From contig JAVTVY010036923.1 in the NCBI GenBank assembly GCA_036873755.1, forward strand, positions 110,874-174,873: DNA of 64,000 bases, read 5' to 3'. Of the stretch, positions 22,459-34,225 are shown one piece after another; positions within the stretch are counted from its first letter, which is position 1; each line of letters begins with the position of its first letter. The translations under genes were made by a program, and so were the position numbers. Origin of the DNA: Hanleya hanleyi. Its lineage: Eukaryota; Mollusca; Polyplacophora; Lepidopleurida; Hanleyidae. The notes under the pieces were generated by a model. It worked only from the letters and a program-made list of their open reading frames with translations, searched no databases and was not told the origin of the DNA.

Positions 22459-25400
22459 CGACCAATTTTACTGCATTTTTTACTCTTGGTTAAAAACTAA
22501 ATCACCCCTGGACTAAAGACCTCCATAGAATAAAGAAGAAACTGTCAGGATTATTTCGGTATAATTTTGTCATTGTTTCCAACAGAGCGTTTTAAGTTTG
22601 GGTGCCTATAGAAGCGCACAGGGGCTACTCCGGATATTTGCCGATCTGTGTAACCAATTAGCGTAGGTGTTTGAATTTCGTTATTTTGACAAGTTTTATT
22701 CCATTACTGGTGACAATTTTGTTGTATAAATAAACCTGAGTTGTTATGAATATCCTTGCACCAATAAAACCTTACATTCTAACTAGTAAGTTCCGTTATT
22801 TCACACAAATGATGCACCCACCAAGAAAAAAATCCACCATAAAAAAGTTTGTGGAGCAGTCGTTATCTACTGCTAACGTTGATTTCCTATGCAGCATTTG
22901 CCAGTGAACCACATTGCGAAGGAAAACAGTAAGTGCTCCCTTGTCGTGGCGCGCTGTTCAGTGCGGTTAGAAATTTTTAGGTGATGGCTCTAGTATTATC
23001 ACTCGATGGTCATCACCTTTTTAGGGTGACGGGGCCCTTGTGATCATCTTTTATATGTGATGGCCTGCAGGTTGAAGCTGAGCAACGAGCAGCTTTTTCG
23101 AGCCCTGGTCTGTATATTATTCAACCTGTAGTATGCAACACTATCAATTTGAAATGTCCAACACTTTCATAACAAATAACATGAATAACCAATTAAAAAA
23201 GAGACCTTTTATTAAGTTAACTTTCTCTCCAGTCATATATAAGCTTATATTCCAAGAATGCAGAGGGACTAACATAAAATCAATAATACACAGCCGGTCT
23301 GATGTTCCACTGCATAAGGTGGCAAGTATATGGAATTTCAAGTTGGCACCAAGTCGTACCACATATGGACGGGTGTTACTGAAACGCAATCCCAGGCGAT
23401 CAGATGTATTTATTCCAGTGGAGTCACGTGATCCTTTAAGGATGAACTACTTGTTCGGGAGGTTTGTCCTTTTCTCATGTTTATTGCCTGAAACGTAATT
23501 TCAATTCGGGTCCCACATGGCCCCTCCTGATGACAAAAAAGATCACAAGTGACATCTTGTTGCATGGTATCTACACACCAAAACTGGAAAGAATCCATTG
23601 AGCATGTTGAGCTCTTCTAATTTTAACACCTGGAAACTGAAAATTAAGCTGATCAACGAATAGATGAACGAACAGACAAATGGATGGACCACGTTCCACT
23701 AAAGTCCCTCAAGCATGTAGTAACACGAATGTCACATGTGGCAGCATGAAAGAAATTATTCTTCAGTTCACTATTGATCCAACTGGTTATGATAGCACTT
23801 GTGCTCTCGGTTGAGTTGGGCCTTGATGATAGCATCCCAGTTTGACAGTCGCCTACATAAGGAACAAACATGTTAATTAATAGCACTGATGTGTGGCAAA
23901 GCACAACATTAATTTATTCATAAATTTCAATCATGGCCAAATTTTTCCAAATGAACGTTGTTCATTTAACTGTCGGAGGAAATGAATTATGAAATATACA
24001 AAACACAAAAATGAGATTTTAATTAAATGGCAAACTATTACCCCCACGGGTACTGCATGGATGTGTCCCATGATTATGTTTAGCAAGCCTAGAAAATTTA
24101 GACAAGCAAATGGACAAGACTTTGCCCAGCTCGGGGAATAACTTTACCAGGACAGACATCAGACAGAAATCAGACAGACAGAAGAATGGAGGCTGCATTA
24201 CATATGCTCCCATAACTAATGTTTGCGAGCAAAATTGAATTATTTCCCCTCCCTTCAACCCCCCCCCCCCCAGTTTGATTCATGTTTACACAGGTGCTTG
24301 TCACAAGCCCCACCCCTACTAAAGGGATATATGAAACAGTGGAAGAACGAACCGCCTCAATGCACCAGCCAGTGCTATCAGCATAGGTCTATTGTTAAAA
24401 GCATTAACTTGAATTTTGTGCAAGTCCAAGATTATTTACCTGGGTTACAGAAATTAGAATGAAGAATACAAATATATCAAATCACTTGACATCACATCCA
24501 CACATTTTTTTTTTCTACACTTTCTCAAAACATTGATAGCGCCATTGTATGAAATGGTAAGAATGGTATGGTACCTTATAACAGCTATTTCCACCTGGCT
24601 CGAGGGAGGGGGGGTCTCATCTCTAGGTTTAGAAATGTGTTGACATACTGTTTCTCCAGAAAATACAACCTTGTAGATTTTTTCCATCATCAGTATTCGT
24701 GAAGACTGCAGTACCACCGGGGACCTGTTTTACCATAGATAGCCACCTTAAAAGACAATAAAAAGGGTATTATAAAACATTTCATCAGAAGGCAATATGG
24801 ATCTGTTTAACCCAGAAACTCTGGCGGTGATAGGTGAATATAGGTAAGGGGGCGTGGCATTCCTATCACAGCCCAGATCGAGGGTGGGTTAAATTTTGGA
24901 GATAAAAACTCGTCTAGCGAAAAGCGGCTTTCCGCTGACGAAAATAACGAAACGGGAGAGAAAAAATATGCCAATTTGATACAGTTTGACCGACCTGAGC
25001 TTCTTTGTCCATGTACCATCTATCACGACTGTTTTGATGCTGACAAAATGTGATCAAATGTGTGAGAAAAAACCTGCTTTGATTTTAACGTTTTCGCGCC
25101 TTTCTGACATCTTGTGAGAATATGCCCTTCGCTATTTTGATCTCGTGACCGTTCTGATCACGCGAATAAACACACGTCGCTTATTGGTTTCTTGATGACG
25201 TGAGTCAAAAGGTCAACCCCATTCTGCGCATGTCTCTGTAAACTATGGAGAAAGAAAAACAACGGTTTTGTTGACAAAATCCGTGTTTGATGGCAGATTC
25301 AATCTAATTAAATGAGTCATTAGGTGGTTGTCATAGTGCTGCAGATGCCAAATCATATTATTTATTCGATAAAATGCTTTTTGTGCCTCTGTCTCAATTC

Positions 25401-26044
25401 CCCACGCCGTGTGCAGTTAAAGATCCCGGGCGACTGACGTCTTATTTATTTTTTTCCTTTTCGGTCTGTATATGTGATTCGGGCTAAGGGGCCAGCAACA
25501 ACAACCAAAAAAAAAGACTCCCTTAGCCGATGTTTTCGGGCTAGGATCTGTTATGCATCGAACATTGAACACTTTCATCACCCCAAAGTGTGCCTCCTTT
25601 CGATTTTACCTCCATGACGGTACCAAAACTTGACAAAGTCAGTTTTTCAAAATACTGATCACATAAATATTTTCATAAATATTGCACGACAATGAAGTTT
25701 CAAATTACCATATATTTTTCACAACCAGCCATTGAAACTTTTCCAAGCATGAGAGCGAAAACGAATACAGATCAACAACACCGCTGCACCGTAAGAGGTA
25801 TAGCCTAGCACCCCCTCTTACCGGAACATCCGTAATGCACGGCTGTTGAATGGGGTCCAGTTTTAGACGACTAAAAGTTTATCGCTTCTTGTGAAGAGTA
25901 GGCACTCATCCCGAAGCAATACACTTACCATTCCATATTACCAATTCTGCCAATGTTACAATCCGTTTCATCGCCGGCATCACCGGCGCATTCCTCCGCA
26001 GTCACAGGCTGTGCCACAAAACAACAAGTGGTACTGGCAGCGGT

Positions 26045-26227
26045 TCATGTTGATAGTACAGGCATCCGTTCAGACTGCACATCAACATCATTGTCGCTGC
26101 TCGACTCCGTGAATGCGCCCGTACTCGAATCGGAAGAGTATTCAAAATCTTCCACTTCCTCCTTCTTTTCTCTTTTCGTCTTTTCATAACTTCCCGCTTC
26201 CGACACATTTTGTCTCAAATTCGACAT
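26045..26227 (-). CDS. hypothetical acidic, Ser-rich N-terminal fragment inside the Kolobok-like element
   Basis: A 60-codon frame begins at an ATG 249 bp inside the right TIR and reads inward. The product starts MSNLRQNVSEAGSYEKTKRE, then has a mixed-charge stretch and an acidic serine tail (SSSDNDVDVQ). No domain is recognised. Its place, mirroring the THAP frame at the other end, is what one expects for a second transposon gene or a first exon. It may equally be chance; an overlapping plus-strand frame of 78 codons exists. No partner or function is inferred. Confidence 0.3.
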   Translation of the reverse strand: MSNLRQNVSEAGSYEKTKREKKEEVEDFEYSSDSSTGAFTESSSDNDVDVQSERMPVLST

Positions 26228-26592
26228 TTTCCAGACGGTCCCCTAAAGCACAATGACGTCACGAACAGCGCCAAATGTTGGGAAATCAGGCGGAGATAAG
26301 CGATGCGTATGTTCATTCTGATTTCGAACACAGCTCCAAGACCAGGTTTATATTCGCAATTCTGAGGAAAAAAAATGCTCTTAAAATTCAAAATAACCTG
26401 TTAGATTTTGTTTTGTCAATATTTTTGCGATATAAGAAGAAAAGATTGCAAATCGAAAAACCTTTGCAGTTCACCTTTAACGTGTAACTTTAGACACAAC
26501 GTAATTTACGTTCACCTTGACGACGTGTGACATCAAGTCCACATGATCTCTAATGCGTAACTTTGAACACAACGCAATCTAAGTGAGCTTTA

Positions 26593-26778
26593 GACGTTTC
26601 CGGGTTGTATTAGCCAATCCTGTCCTCTCGCGGGAATTTAAACTGTTCTCATCTTTATACGTTTGTCATGTACCGGAAACGTTATCTCGACGTTTCCAGT
26701 ATTTATAACCAATCATTCCCTCTCGCGGTAATCTTAAGTCGTTCTTATTCTACGTCCTAGCCCTACACCGGAAACACT
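26593..26778 (+). repeat. diverged two-copy ~96-bp tandem repeat
   Basis: Two units begin GACGTTTCC (26593 and 26689), continue with AACCAATC/AGCCAATCC and CCTCTCGCGG, and end ACCGGAAAC. GACGTTTCCGG and CCGGAAAC also give each unit short inverted ends. Nothing else is recognised between here and 27640. Confidence 0.6.
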
Positions 26779-27639
26779 GTGACTGTTCAGTTTATGTTGT
26801 AATTTCAATCAATCAGATTAGCGCTCACTTCATGTCGCACACACCATCTTCACGGTCTTTATCCAAACAGGTCTCTATCAGTGCAAACGATCTCTACCAT
26901 CTGTACAACGATCTCCACCAGCCAATATTAAGGGTACGCCTAAATGTACGAGGATATATATTTCGTTCTTGTTTCAAAGGTGCGTTCTCTGATTATTTCA
27001 TGTTATAAACATAATTGATTGCAAATATTGCAATAGGATTAGGTTCTTACAACTCACTAGACCTTCTCCGATTCACAATAAAAGAAAGTACAGACTGAGT
27101 ATAGTACATGGCTTAATGAACAAAATTTGATATATTTTTAAAGGGTAATATGGTGTAAACAGATGCGTACCGATATTTATATTTCAGTTAATCGTAACTA
27201 CGTATAACTTTCATAATCAGGGACACCGATCGCCTCATCGACCATTTTGCATTGAGAATGTGATGAAATTTCCCTGTTTCTAATGTCTTGAATTGAAATC
27301 CTGATAGAAAGGGGATACTTTCTAATGAAATGTTGTCAAATTCAAGTCAAATTTCACATATACGTCTAAAACAAGTTTATCACGAATTCCACGTAAAAGG
27401 GCCCGTCACCATAAAACGCCCATTTTCGCACAAAATTCACTTCTCATTTTTTTCGTAGACCAGATATTAGCATGCTATTTTTTCTATTCGCTTCGTATAA
27501 TCTACAGGAACACGCCAATAATAGAGAAGATGTGTTTTAAGCGAAAATTATTTTTCTCACAATTTATAAACCGAGAAAATTCGAGAAATTTGAAATTATC
27601 AAGGAAGAAAAGTTGTATTTTATTGAAAAGTATACTATT

Positions 27640-27915
27640 TTAACCCTATCTGGCCTGGGGGAGCCATTATGGCCCCCCTACCAAACTTTCTGCGCTATCT
27701 TCGGAACGACGAAAAATGGAGTGCTGAAACTCCGGGACTTTATAGTTTATCACATTGGGGTCATTTTGAGCCCATTTGCATAACACCCTGAGCAGAGGAT
27801 CATGGGTAAATTCAAGATGGGGTACCAAAAAAAGTGATGTTTTTGTCATATTTCTTCAAAATGTCCGCTTCTCCGCGATGAAAAGTGGGCAACAAGTATT
27901 TTATTTCTCATCACA
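27640..27915 (+). mobile_element. TTAACCC-family MITE, left half only
   Basis: The segment begins TTAACCCTATCTGGCCTGGG at 27640 and follows the reference copy through CCAAACTTTCTGCGCTATCT, 'CATGGGTAAATTCAAGATGG' and 'ATTTTATTTCTCATCACATT'. Similarity stops near 27915; the right half is absent. Confidence 0.8.
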
Positions 27916-28189
27916 TTATTATTTATCCAGAGTTTGGCCTTTGAGAGCTTGGTGAACTTTGTGCAGGTAATGACCTTCGTTCTCCTTCTACCACTCAACA
28001 AGTTATAACTGGTCATCTTCACACACAGGTCACTACATTCACACGTCGAACTAACCTTGATATATTAGACCACACACATACAATCCATGGTACAAATTTC
28101 ATTGGTAACACTCTCAACTGACGTTTACGCAACTAATTTTATGATACAGTAATGACAATTTAGTCCCCCACAACAGAGAAAGAATAATT

Positions 28190-28270
28190 GAATCCTGAAC
28201 GAGAATCGAACCCACGATCCCTTCAATCCAAGATGTTGCTCTTACTCCCGTGAAAAATTAAAATGAAGGC
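28190..28270 (-). repeat. tRNA-derived SINE-like fragment
   Basis: On the minus strand the sequence reads GGAGTAAGAGCAAC (D-arm-like), a stretch in the anticodon-arm position, then GTGGGTTCGATTCTC, which matches a pol III B box and T-loop. The first half of the A box is not recognisable, and the acceptor stem is not closed, so it is not a tRNA gene. A decayed tRNA-derived SINE head is the simplest reading. Confidence 0.4.
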
Positions 28271-29454
28271 TAATCGGTGTTGGTATGACAATTTAATATA
28301 GCGTTTTTTATGGTGGTTCCTATCTCAACATTCTTAAAATGAAAGTGTTGTATTTAACATTATAAATGTCCGCAAGAAGTGACACCATCACATAAAGTGT
28401 TATATTTGTAACACTCTCAGAGAATGTTGGAAAAAGCGTCATATCTTAGAAACAACGAAAAGTTGATAATAAATTTTATATGAATTTACATTTAATCGAA
28501 CTGTATGACGTTTAAAATTGCATTTTCAGACTATACCATCTGCAAACTGAGAACCCATCTTGTGAGCTATGCTGATATTTTAACAACTGTTTCCTTGTCA
28601 TGTGATCTTGTTATCAACGAATAAAAAGTGTGGGTCTTCGATCTACTTTTTTTTATATAAAAAGCTTTGAGTGTTCCTATCTCCATGGTTTTCTAAAGCA
28701 AAAAGGACCTTTTTTACCTCCATTTTAGAAAGCGGGATCGCCCTGAACTGGTAATATGATTTTGTCTTTATTGATTTCCCCTTGTAGATCCATTGGTTTT
28801 AGCTTACTCCCAGAATAGGCCGCAACACTATTAGAGCTGAAAGACATCGTTGTCTACTTCAGCACAGAAAAACACTCATATCACAAACTCATGGTAGAGA
28901 TCGTTGTAAAGTGAATAGTGATTTTGATTAAAATTCTTTTCCCAATCAAACAGGACGATTTTTAGACTTAATTATTTTAGTTCCTTGGACAATAAACTAT
29001 AATTAAAGCGATAAACACAGCCGGTGTACAGTCAGATATGGCTGAAGTCGATATTCCTAATCGGCATAGCAATCCTGTGTCCCAAATTATTTGCCGTACT
29101 AGACAAAATTAGTGGTCAGAGAGTGTGGATGTGTTGTTTTATTGTCGGATAGATCCGTACGGCCCAAGGGGCCTTGTGGTCCCGTACTGTACATGGAAAT
29201 TCAATAAGAGGAAGTATGGCTGAGTAGGAACGTAGCCATGTAAACTTGGCTAAAGAATACGCTACTTTTATATGTACCACGCCACCCGGAAGACTTAGAC
29301 TACTAGTACATGACTGTATTTGCAACGAAAGATGATTAGTCGGGTTCAATATGTGAGTTAATAAAATATCCAATAGAACCATTTCACAATCCAATGCTAT
29401 TGAGTGTTACATTCGACAACTATTTCGAATCAGTACATTTGCAAAATTACAACC
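28271..29454. other. no recognisable gene
   Basis: Nothing recognised. The minus-strand frame at 29116-29394 (92 codons) has no familiar motif. Confidence 0.4.
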
Positions 29455-29810
29455 TTAGTAATAGGAAGAGGCTAAATTCCCGCGCAAAAATGTGGCTCAA
29501 AAATTGTGGCTGTGCTGTCACGTGGTGCTGACGTCACATCCGGTCAAAGGTCACATCCGGGTCATGTGAAGGTCACTTCCGGTGACATCCGGTCACGTGA
29601 ACAAGAGAGATCTCCCCCTACACACAAGACCCCAGTAACTTCCAATGTTAATCTATACGGAGTGGAAAATGTTTAACCTAATGGAAAACCCACGCATGGT
29701 CATTTGCGGTATGGGTTGTGGGATCCTGTTTTTTTTTTCGTCTCACCGTGTAGAATACGATGATAGGGGTCGCAAAGCCACCGGTTGAATTTTTTTGGAA
29801 AAGTCACTGT

Positions 29811-30573
29811 GCGCATGCTCACTGGGCAAGTAGCGCTGGGGTGAACGTTTCGGGGGCGAGAAGGGCCCCTAGTTGTCCGATTGAGTCGAGTGAGGTATCA
29901 TTGTAAAGAATACGTGGAACCGACGTATATTTGCGCATGCGCAGACAGGGAATTGTGGAAAAAGGGCATTGGAATTGACGTTTTGAGGCCGATAGGGGCC
30001 CCCCTAGTGGTCCGATTGAGTCGACTGAGGTATAAATATGAAGCACTCGTGAGGAACATCCGAGGGAATGGGTGTGACGTGGAACTGAAGTCATTCTGCG
30101 CATGCGCAGTAGACAAAGTGTATGAAAATAGACGTTTTGGTGCCGATATGGGCCATTAGTGGTCCGATTGGGTCGAGTGAGGTATCAGTGTGAATCATTC
30201 GTGGGGGAGGATCCGACTGGATGGGTATTATGTGGAACTTGCGTCATTGTGCGCATGCGCATCAAAAAAAGTGTACAGGGAGGGAGGTTTTGAGGTCGGG
30301 GTGGACCACTAGTGGTCCGATTGGATCGTGGGAGGTATCAGTGTGAAGAGCTCGTAGGGAACCATCCGACTGGGCTAGTGTGTCGTCCGTTTTTATCATT
30401 CCGCGCACAAGAAGACAGTGAATTGTGCGAAAATGTCATGGTAACGGGTGTTTTGGGGGCTCTTACCCATAATGGTCCGAATGGGTGGTGGGAGGTATCA
30501 GTGTTAAGCTCTCGTGAGAAAGCGTCCAGCTGGATAGGTGTGGGATGGGAATAGAGTCTGTCTGCGCATGCGC
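29811..30573 (+). repeat. left terminal array with GCGCATGCGC motifs
   Basis: About five diverged ~155-bp units carry the palindrome at 29933-29942, 30098-30107, 30251-30260 and 30564-30573, with weaker forms near 29811 and 30405. Each unit also has a TGGTCCGATTGGGTCGAGTG-like stretch and GAGGTATCA. TGCGCATGCGCA is the consensus site of animal NRF1. Confidence 0.8.
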
Positions 30574-30629
30574 ACTAGAAAAAGATCACTGGAATGGATG
30601 TTTGGTGGTTGAGATGGACCCATAGTGGT

Positions 30630-30755
30630 CTAAATACATAAGGGCTGATGAGGGACACGAGTTCATCCCTATTTGTACAGATCTCACCACCACCACAAAC
30701 CACCACCACCACCACCACCACCGGAGGTTGACGCCCGGTGGTGGTGGCCTGCCGA
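30630..30755. repeat. CCACCACC hairpin module, left outer copy
   Basis: It reads GGCTGATGAGGGACACGAGT, TTCATCCCTATTTGTACAG, a CCACCACC tract, GGTTGACGCCC and GGTGGTGGTGG. The last parts form a GC-rich hairpin. It lies in the same orientation as the inner copy at 33785-33895. Confidence 0.75.
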
Positions 30756-31152
30756 GAGAGGCAGGGTGGCTTAGTGGGTGTATGTAAATTTTAGATTGGG
30801 TTTGAATATATAAAAAACGGATGATTAACACGTCCATAAGTGTTCATATAGCTTATTATTGCCTCCAGTACATCATACCCAGGCCGGGGAGCCGAGTTGG
30901 GTATGTTTACAGGTATGCTCTTGTCCAATCAGAAGTCGCCATTTCAGAAATTTTAATCTTCGGCCATGTTCGCTCTGATCCGTTTGTTCTAATGCTCGTC
31001 GGGCAGTCCAGGATATTGTTCAGGCAGCATGTCCCCAAACAGTTGTTTGCGCATTCTGATCGCATTTTCCAGGACCTCGGTGGGTGGTAGCCCCACATTC
31101 TCTCCCAAGTGACGCTTGGTCTTCATAATGAACCTGAGCATGGGGTCGCCTT

Positions 31153-31560
31153 TTATTTCAAGCGATAGTAGGGTGTATACTGTTCATAGATCGCCATGGC
31201 TGTTTTCCTGATGCTTGGACACATTTGGGTGTATGCCTGTTGCAGGTTATCCTGTCCGGCGTCCTCGATCGCTGCAGCGTTTGTATTGATAGCTGCTCTC
31301 ACAATTCGATCCCGAAAGGTAGGTTCGTCCTCACTTTCATGAGATGTAGGTTGACTATCTGAGATCAAGCTATCTGTATCAGTAAATAGACCCTCAGCAG
31401 TCTCTGTATCTCTCTCCTCAGTGTGCTCCTCGGAGTCTGGATGGAAAGTCTTCTGGTGTTGCAACATACCGTAATGTCTGGTGAACGTGCGCTCGCACTT
31501 AAGAGCCTGTATAACCCATGTTGATGGTTGAAGTTGACTGTGCGGGTTTTGGGAATACAC
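31153..31560 (-). pseudogene. second zinc-finger ORF, left arm (damaged N-terminus)
   Basis: A 135-codon frame. An RTF...HQKTFH stretch (about residues 29-43) is the second half of a C2H2 finger; the first cysteine of the pair is not in this frame, because an indel upstream changes phase. The remainder is acidic and Ser/Thr-rich (SDSQPTSHESEDEP), then a helical-looking C-terminus ending AIYEQYTPYYRLK. A single finger plus an acidic tail suggests a small DNA-binding or regulatory protein, but no family is recognised. The right arm has a counterpart at 35929-36290 with different damage. The apparent N-terminus is therefore artefactual. Confidence 0.55.
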
Positions 31561-31605
31561 TTGCTTTTATAGACAGTAACGCCAGTCAACGCGCGTCTCA
31601 ATACC

Positions 31606-32215
31606 TTAACCCTATCTGGCTTGGGCGATTTGGGGTGTACCGCAGCCTGGCCATGGGGGCAGGCGGAAAGTGCCCCCCTAAATATTGTCGCTATCGCTAA
31701 GGCTAGCGGGCTGAAACTTACCACACTATATCTGTGGGTCAAGTTCTACTTACAAAATGTAAAAATATCCAAGATGGCCGCCATGATGACGTCACTGTGA
31801 CGTCATTTTCCAAAAAAGCATTTTTGTATGATTTTTGGTCAAAATCTTCGAATTTTTTTATTTTTGTTTTTTCTTCGCAAAAACTGCGTGAAAATTAGTA
31901 AATAATAATCTGATATGAAATAAAATAAGTTTTGCCCACTTTTCTATACAGAAAAGCAGAAAATTTTGAAGAAATATGACGAAAACATAACTTTTTTCTG
32001 GTACCCAACATGGCCGCCATTTTGAATTTACCCATGATCCTCTGCTCATGAGGTTATGCAAATAGGCTTGAAATGACCCCAATATGACAGTTGGAAAAGT
32101 CGTTGAGTTTCAGCTGTCCATGTTTTGTCGTTCCGGAGATACGAGCAAAAAACCAACAGGGGAGTTGGGGGGGGGAGGCGGAAAGTGCCCCGTCCCCCAG
32201 GCCAGGTAGGTTTAA
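31606..32215 (-). mobile_element. TTAACCC-family MITE inserted in the left arm (complete)
   Basis: A 610-bp copy runs from TTAACCCTATCTGGCTTGGG to CCCAGGCCAGGTAGGTTTAA, in reverse orientation to the copy at 16131. Two TGACGTCA octamers (31787-31794 and 31798-31805) sit next to AAGATGGCCGCCATG. It lies between the second zinc-finger ORF and the small acidic ORF of the left arm. The right arm has a single TTAA at 35839-35842 with matching flanks, so it preserves the empty site and confirms the TTAA target duplication. Confidence 0.9.
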
Positions 32216-32598
32216 CGTCCTATCCCAACGGCTTATACATTTTCGATCATCATTGGACGGACATCATTATTTTGGAGGTTGGAGAAGATAATTTCTCATC
32301 TCCAGCTGTGTCTCCATACAGGTTTGAAATGCCTCATGCAGAGCCAGCAGATTCTGTGTACGGGTAGTTGTATTGGTATCCTTATTGGGTACTATTTGTT
32401 TCTTACTCAGCAGAAGACCCATGCCATCCATTGGACGTCAAATTTGAGCTTGATAAGATGACAACGCATGCGTTGGTGCTGAACGGTGGATCCACCTTGA
32501 GCTGTATCAATAATAGCATCGACATTGGCTTGACGTAACGCTTCGGCTAGAATATCCTCGTTGTCGGGTTCAAACAAGGTTGACTCTGTAGTGCTCAT
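32216..32598 (-). pseudogene. small acidic ORF, left arm (truncated frame)
   Basis: The frame begins MSTTESTLFEPDNEDILAEA at 32598 and continues through QANVDAIIDTAQGG and QHQRMRCHLIKLK. It meets a stop at 32407, after 63 codons. The right-arm homologue (35496-35804) continues for 102 codons over sequence that is still present here down to about 32216. No domain is recognised. The conserved N-terminus in both arms suggests a real protein of the element; its role is unknown. Confidence 0.55.
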
Positions 32599-32632
32599 GG
32601 TGAACCGAGGGCAATGGTGTCGTGTGGGTTAT

Positions 32633-33782
32633 TTATAGTGGGACGCTTTTGATCTTAATGATGCGTTCGAGCAAATGTTTCTTTTGTCTTATTGCTCTGA
32701 CATACGCCGCTTTCAAGTTCATGCCCGAGGTTTTCAACATCGACGCTGTTCTTTCGATTTCCGTATGGACCGGGTCCTTGTCCAGCAATTTTATATGGGT
32801 CAGGAGGACGGCATACTGCTGATTTAAGTCCCGTCGTAGTCTGGATGCCAATGTGTTAAGGGCTAAAATTGCGGCTTCTTCTTTCGAATACCCTTTAAGG
32901 TGAAACTTGTTTCTTGTGGCTTCCAACGTCTCTTCCATCTCGGCGTCCTTACTAGCTTTGAACAAATCCTGCCATAGCCTCGAGTCCACGTTGTGCTCAT
33001 TCCCTTGCACGGGTTTGGGTTGGTCCTTCACGGTTGGGTGATATTCCGAGACTGATGGTATGAAGGGGACCCGCTGTAGGGGGGCGGGTTGCTGCTGCGG
33101 AACGGGTGCTGCCAGGTGTGGACTCGGTGAATGGTGTAGGGGTATATAACGTTGTGGTGACCCCTCGCCGGGTAACAGGTCGGTCGTCAACCGGCGATCT
33201 TGGGGGGGCGGGGGGGTATGAGCTTTTAAGTCTACGAACAGGTAGCCATACGGACAACTTGTCGCACATTGAAACACGTGCATGAAATTGTCGATGTTCT
33301 GAGGATCAATTCGACTACCAAACACACGGATTTGTGCTCTGTCGATGGGATTTTAGAACAACATAAACAACTCGGCAACGTGTGAATTGTCCTTGGCCGC
33401 ACTCATCAGATCATCTAGCAATACCGCGTTGGTCCGGTCGGGGTCAAAGAAATACGGTTCGTCTATGTCGTGAGGAATCCTGGGGACGGAGCTCACATTT
33501 TGTAACCTTGTAGTTTCGTAGGCGGACTGGCATTGACCATAACATCAAATAACACGTGTCAGAGCTGGGGTTTCTCCACTTTCCTCTAAGAACTTGATCA
33601 CCCAGGAAGTCTTTCCACATGCCGTAGGGCCGCTCACCATCATCGTATAGAGCTGCTCTACTCCACTTGTTAGACATATAGTGGGACTCGGCGGTGTCTC
33701 TTGGTTGTGTTTGCATTGAATGTGTCTGCATACTATCGCGACGAGAGAAGGTTCTCTGACAGAACGTACTCGTACACGACAT
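32633..33782 (-). pseudogene. C2H2 finger/P-loop ATPase gene, left arm (frameshifted, internally deleted)
   Basis: It begins at 33782 with a C2H2-type finger (CTSTFCQRTFSRRDSMQTH). Further on, in another frame, is a Walker A motif GPTACGKT (near 33610-33640), then a Walker B-like VLLDDLM (near 33395-33415). About 120 bp present in the right arm, covering the region after Walker B, are missing near 33355. A 230-codon frame follows (33325-32633): a conserved AHTP block, a Pro/Gln-rich linker and a charged helical C-terminus. The motif set (GxxxxGKT, hydrophobic-DD, downstream TQN in the other arm) resembles the HerA/FtsK-like packaging ATPases of PRD1-adenovirus-type viruses and related mobile elements. 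That assignment is inference. At least one frameshift and the deletion make it non-functional. Confidence 0.65.
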
Positions 33783-33784
33783 GT

Positions 33785-33895
33785 TGATCAGTCGATCAAT
33801 ACATATGGACTGATGAGGGACACGTGTTCATTCCTATATGTACAAGCACCACCACCGCCACCACCACCAAAGCCCGGTGGTGGTGATAGCTTCCG
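33785..33895. repeat. CCACCACC hairpin module, left inner copy
   Basis: It reads GGACTGATGAGGGACACGTG, TTCATTCCTATATGTACAAG, a CCACCACC tract and CCCGGTGGTGGTG. It is a direct repeat of 30630-30755, so the left gene block is bounded by direct repeats. It sits immediately upstream of the ATPase start codon. Confidence 0.75.
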
Positions 33896-34094
33896 TGGGG
33901 CGGAGCTCTGAGTTCTTAAAGCTCAGAGCTCGGAAGCGACGTCATTGTACGCATGGGTACGGGCACACCCTGTAACCTATTGCCCGTAGGCATAGGGTAC
34001 ACCAGGATGCGGGTGCACCACAGATGCGTGCGCATGCGTAAGATGACGTCACTTCCGAGCTCTGAGTTCCAGGAGCTCCGAGCTCCGCCCCACG

Positions 34095-34225
34095 GAAGCT
34101 ACCACCACCACCGGGCGTTGACGCCCGTCAACGATCGGTGGTGGTGGGACCGGTGGTGGTGTCTGTACATATAAGAATAAACACGTGTCCCACATCAGTC
34201 CATATGTATTGGTCGACTGATCAAC
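34095..34225. repeat. CCACCACC hairpin module, right inner copy
   Basis: CCACCACCACCGGGCGTTGA and its complement GGTGGTGGTGGG form a hairpin. CTGTACATATAAGAATAAAC and ACACGTGTCCCACATCAGTC follow, ending one base before the ATG at 34226. It mirrors 33785-33895. Confidence 0.75.

Larger units (their letters stand above)
21959..26476 (+). mobile_element. Kolobok-like DNA transposon, decayed
   Basis: The 4.5-kb element is bounded by near-identical inverted repeats: AGGCGAACTGCAAAGG at 21959 and, inverted, CCTTTGCAGTTCACCT to 26476, continuing five more matched bases. TTAA flanks it at 21955-21958 and 26477-26480. It encodes a THAP-finger remnant near the left end. TTAA target site plus THAP domain is the hallmark pair of the Kolobok superfamily. 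The interior (22.5-25.9 kb) has no recognisable catalytic domain. It contains C- and G-run tracts and, at 23505-23690, a diverged relative of the window's minisatellite family ending in ACGAACAGACAAATGG. A minus-strand frame begins near the right end. Confidence 0.75.
21505..26540 (+). repeat. two-unit tandem repeat (~287 bp), second unit split by a transposon
   Basis: Unit 1 (21505 to about 21790) begins GGGCCGTTCGCGCCATAA and includes 'AACGTAAACTTGATAACCAA', 'TTAACGTGTAACTTTAGACA' and 'CACCTTGACGACGTGTGACA'. Unit 2 begins at 21792 with the same phrase and runs to 21956, then continues at 26479 with AACGTGTAACTTTAGACA through GTGACATCAAG. The gap is exactly the Kolobok-like element. Confidence 0.85.
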
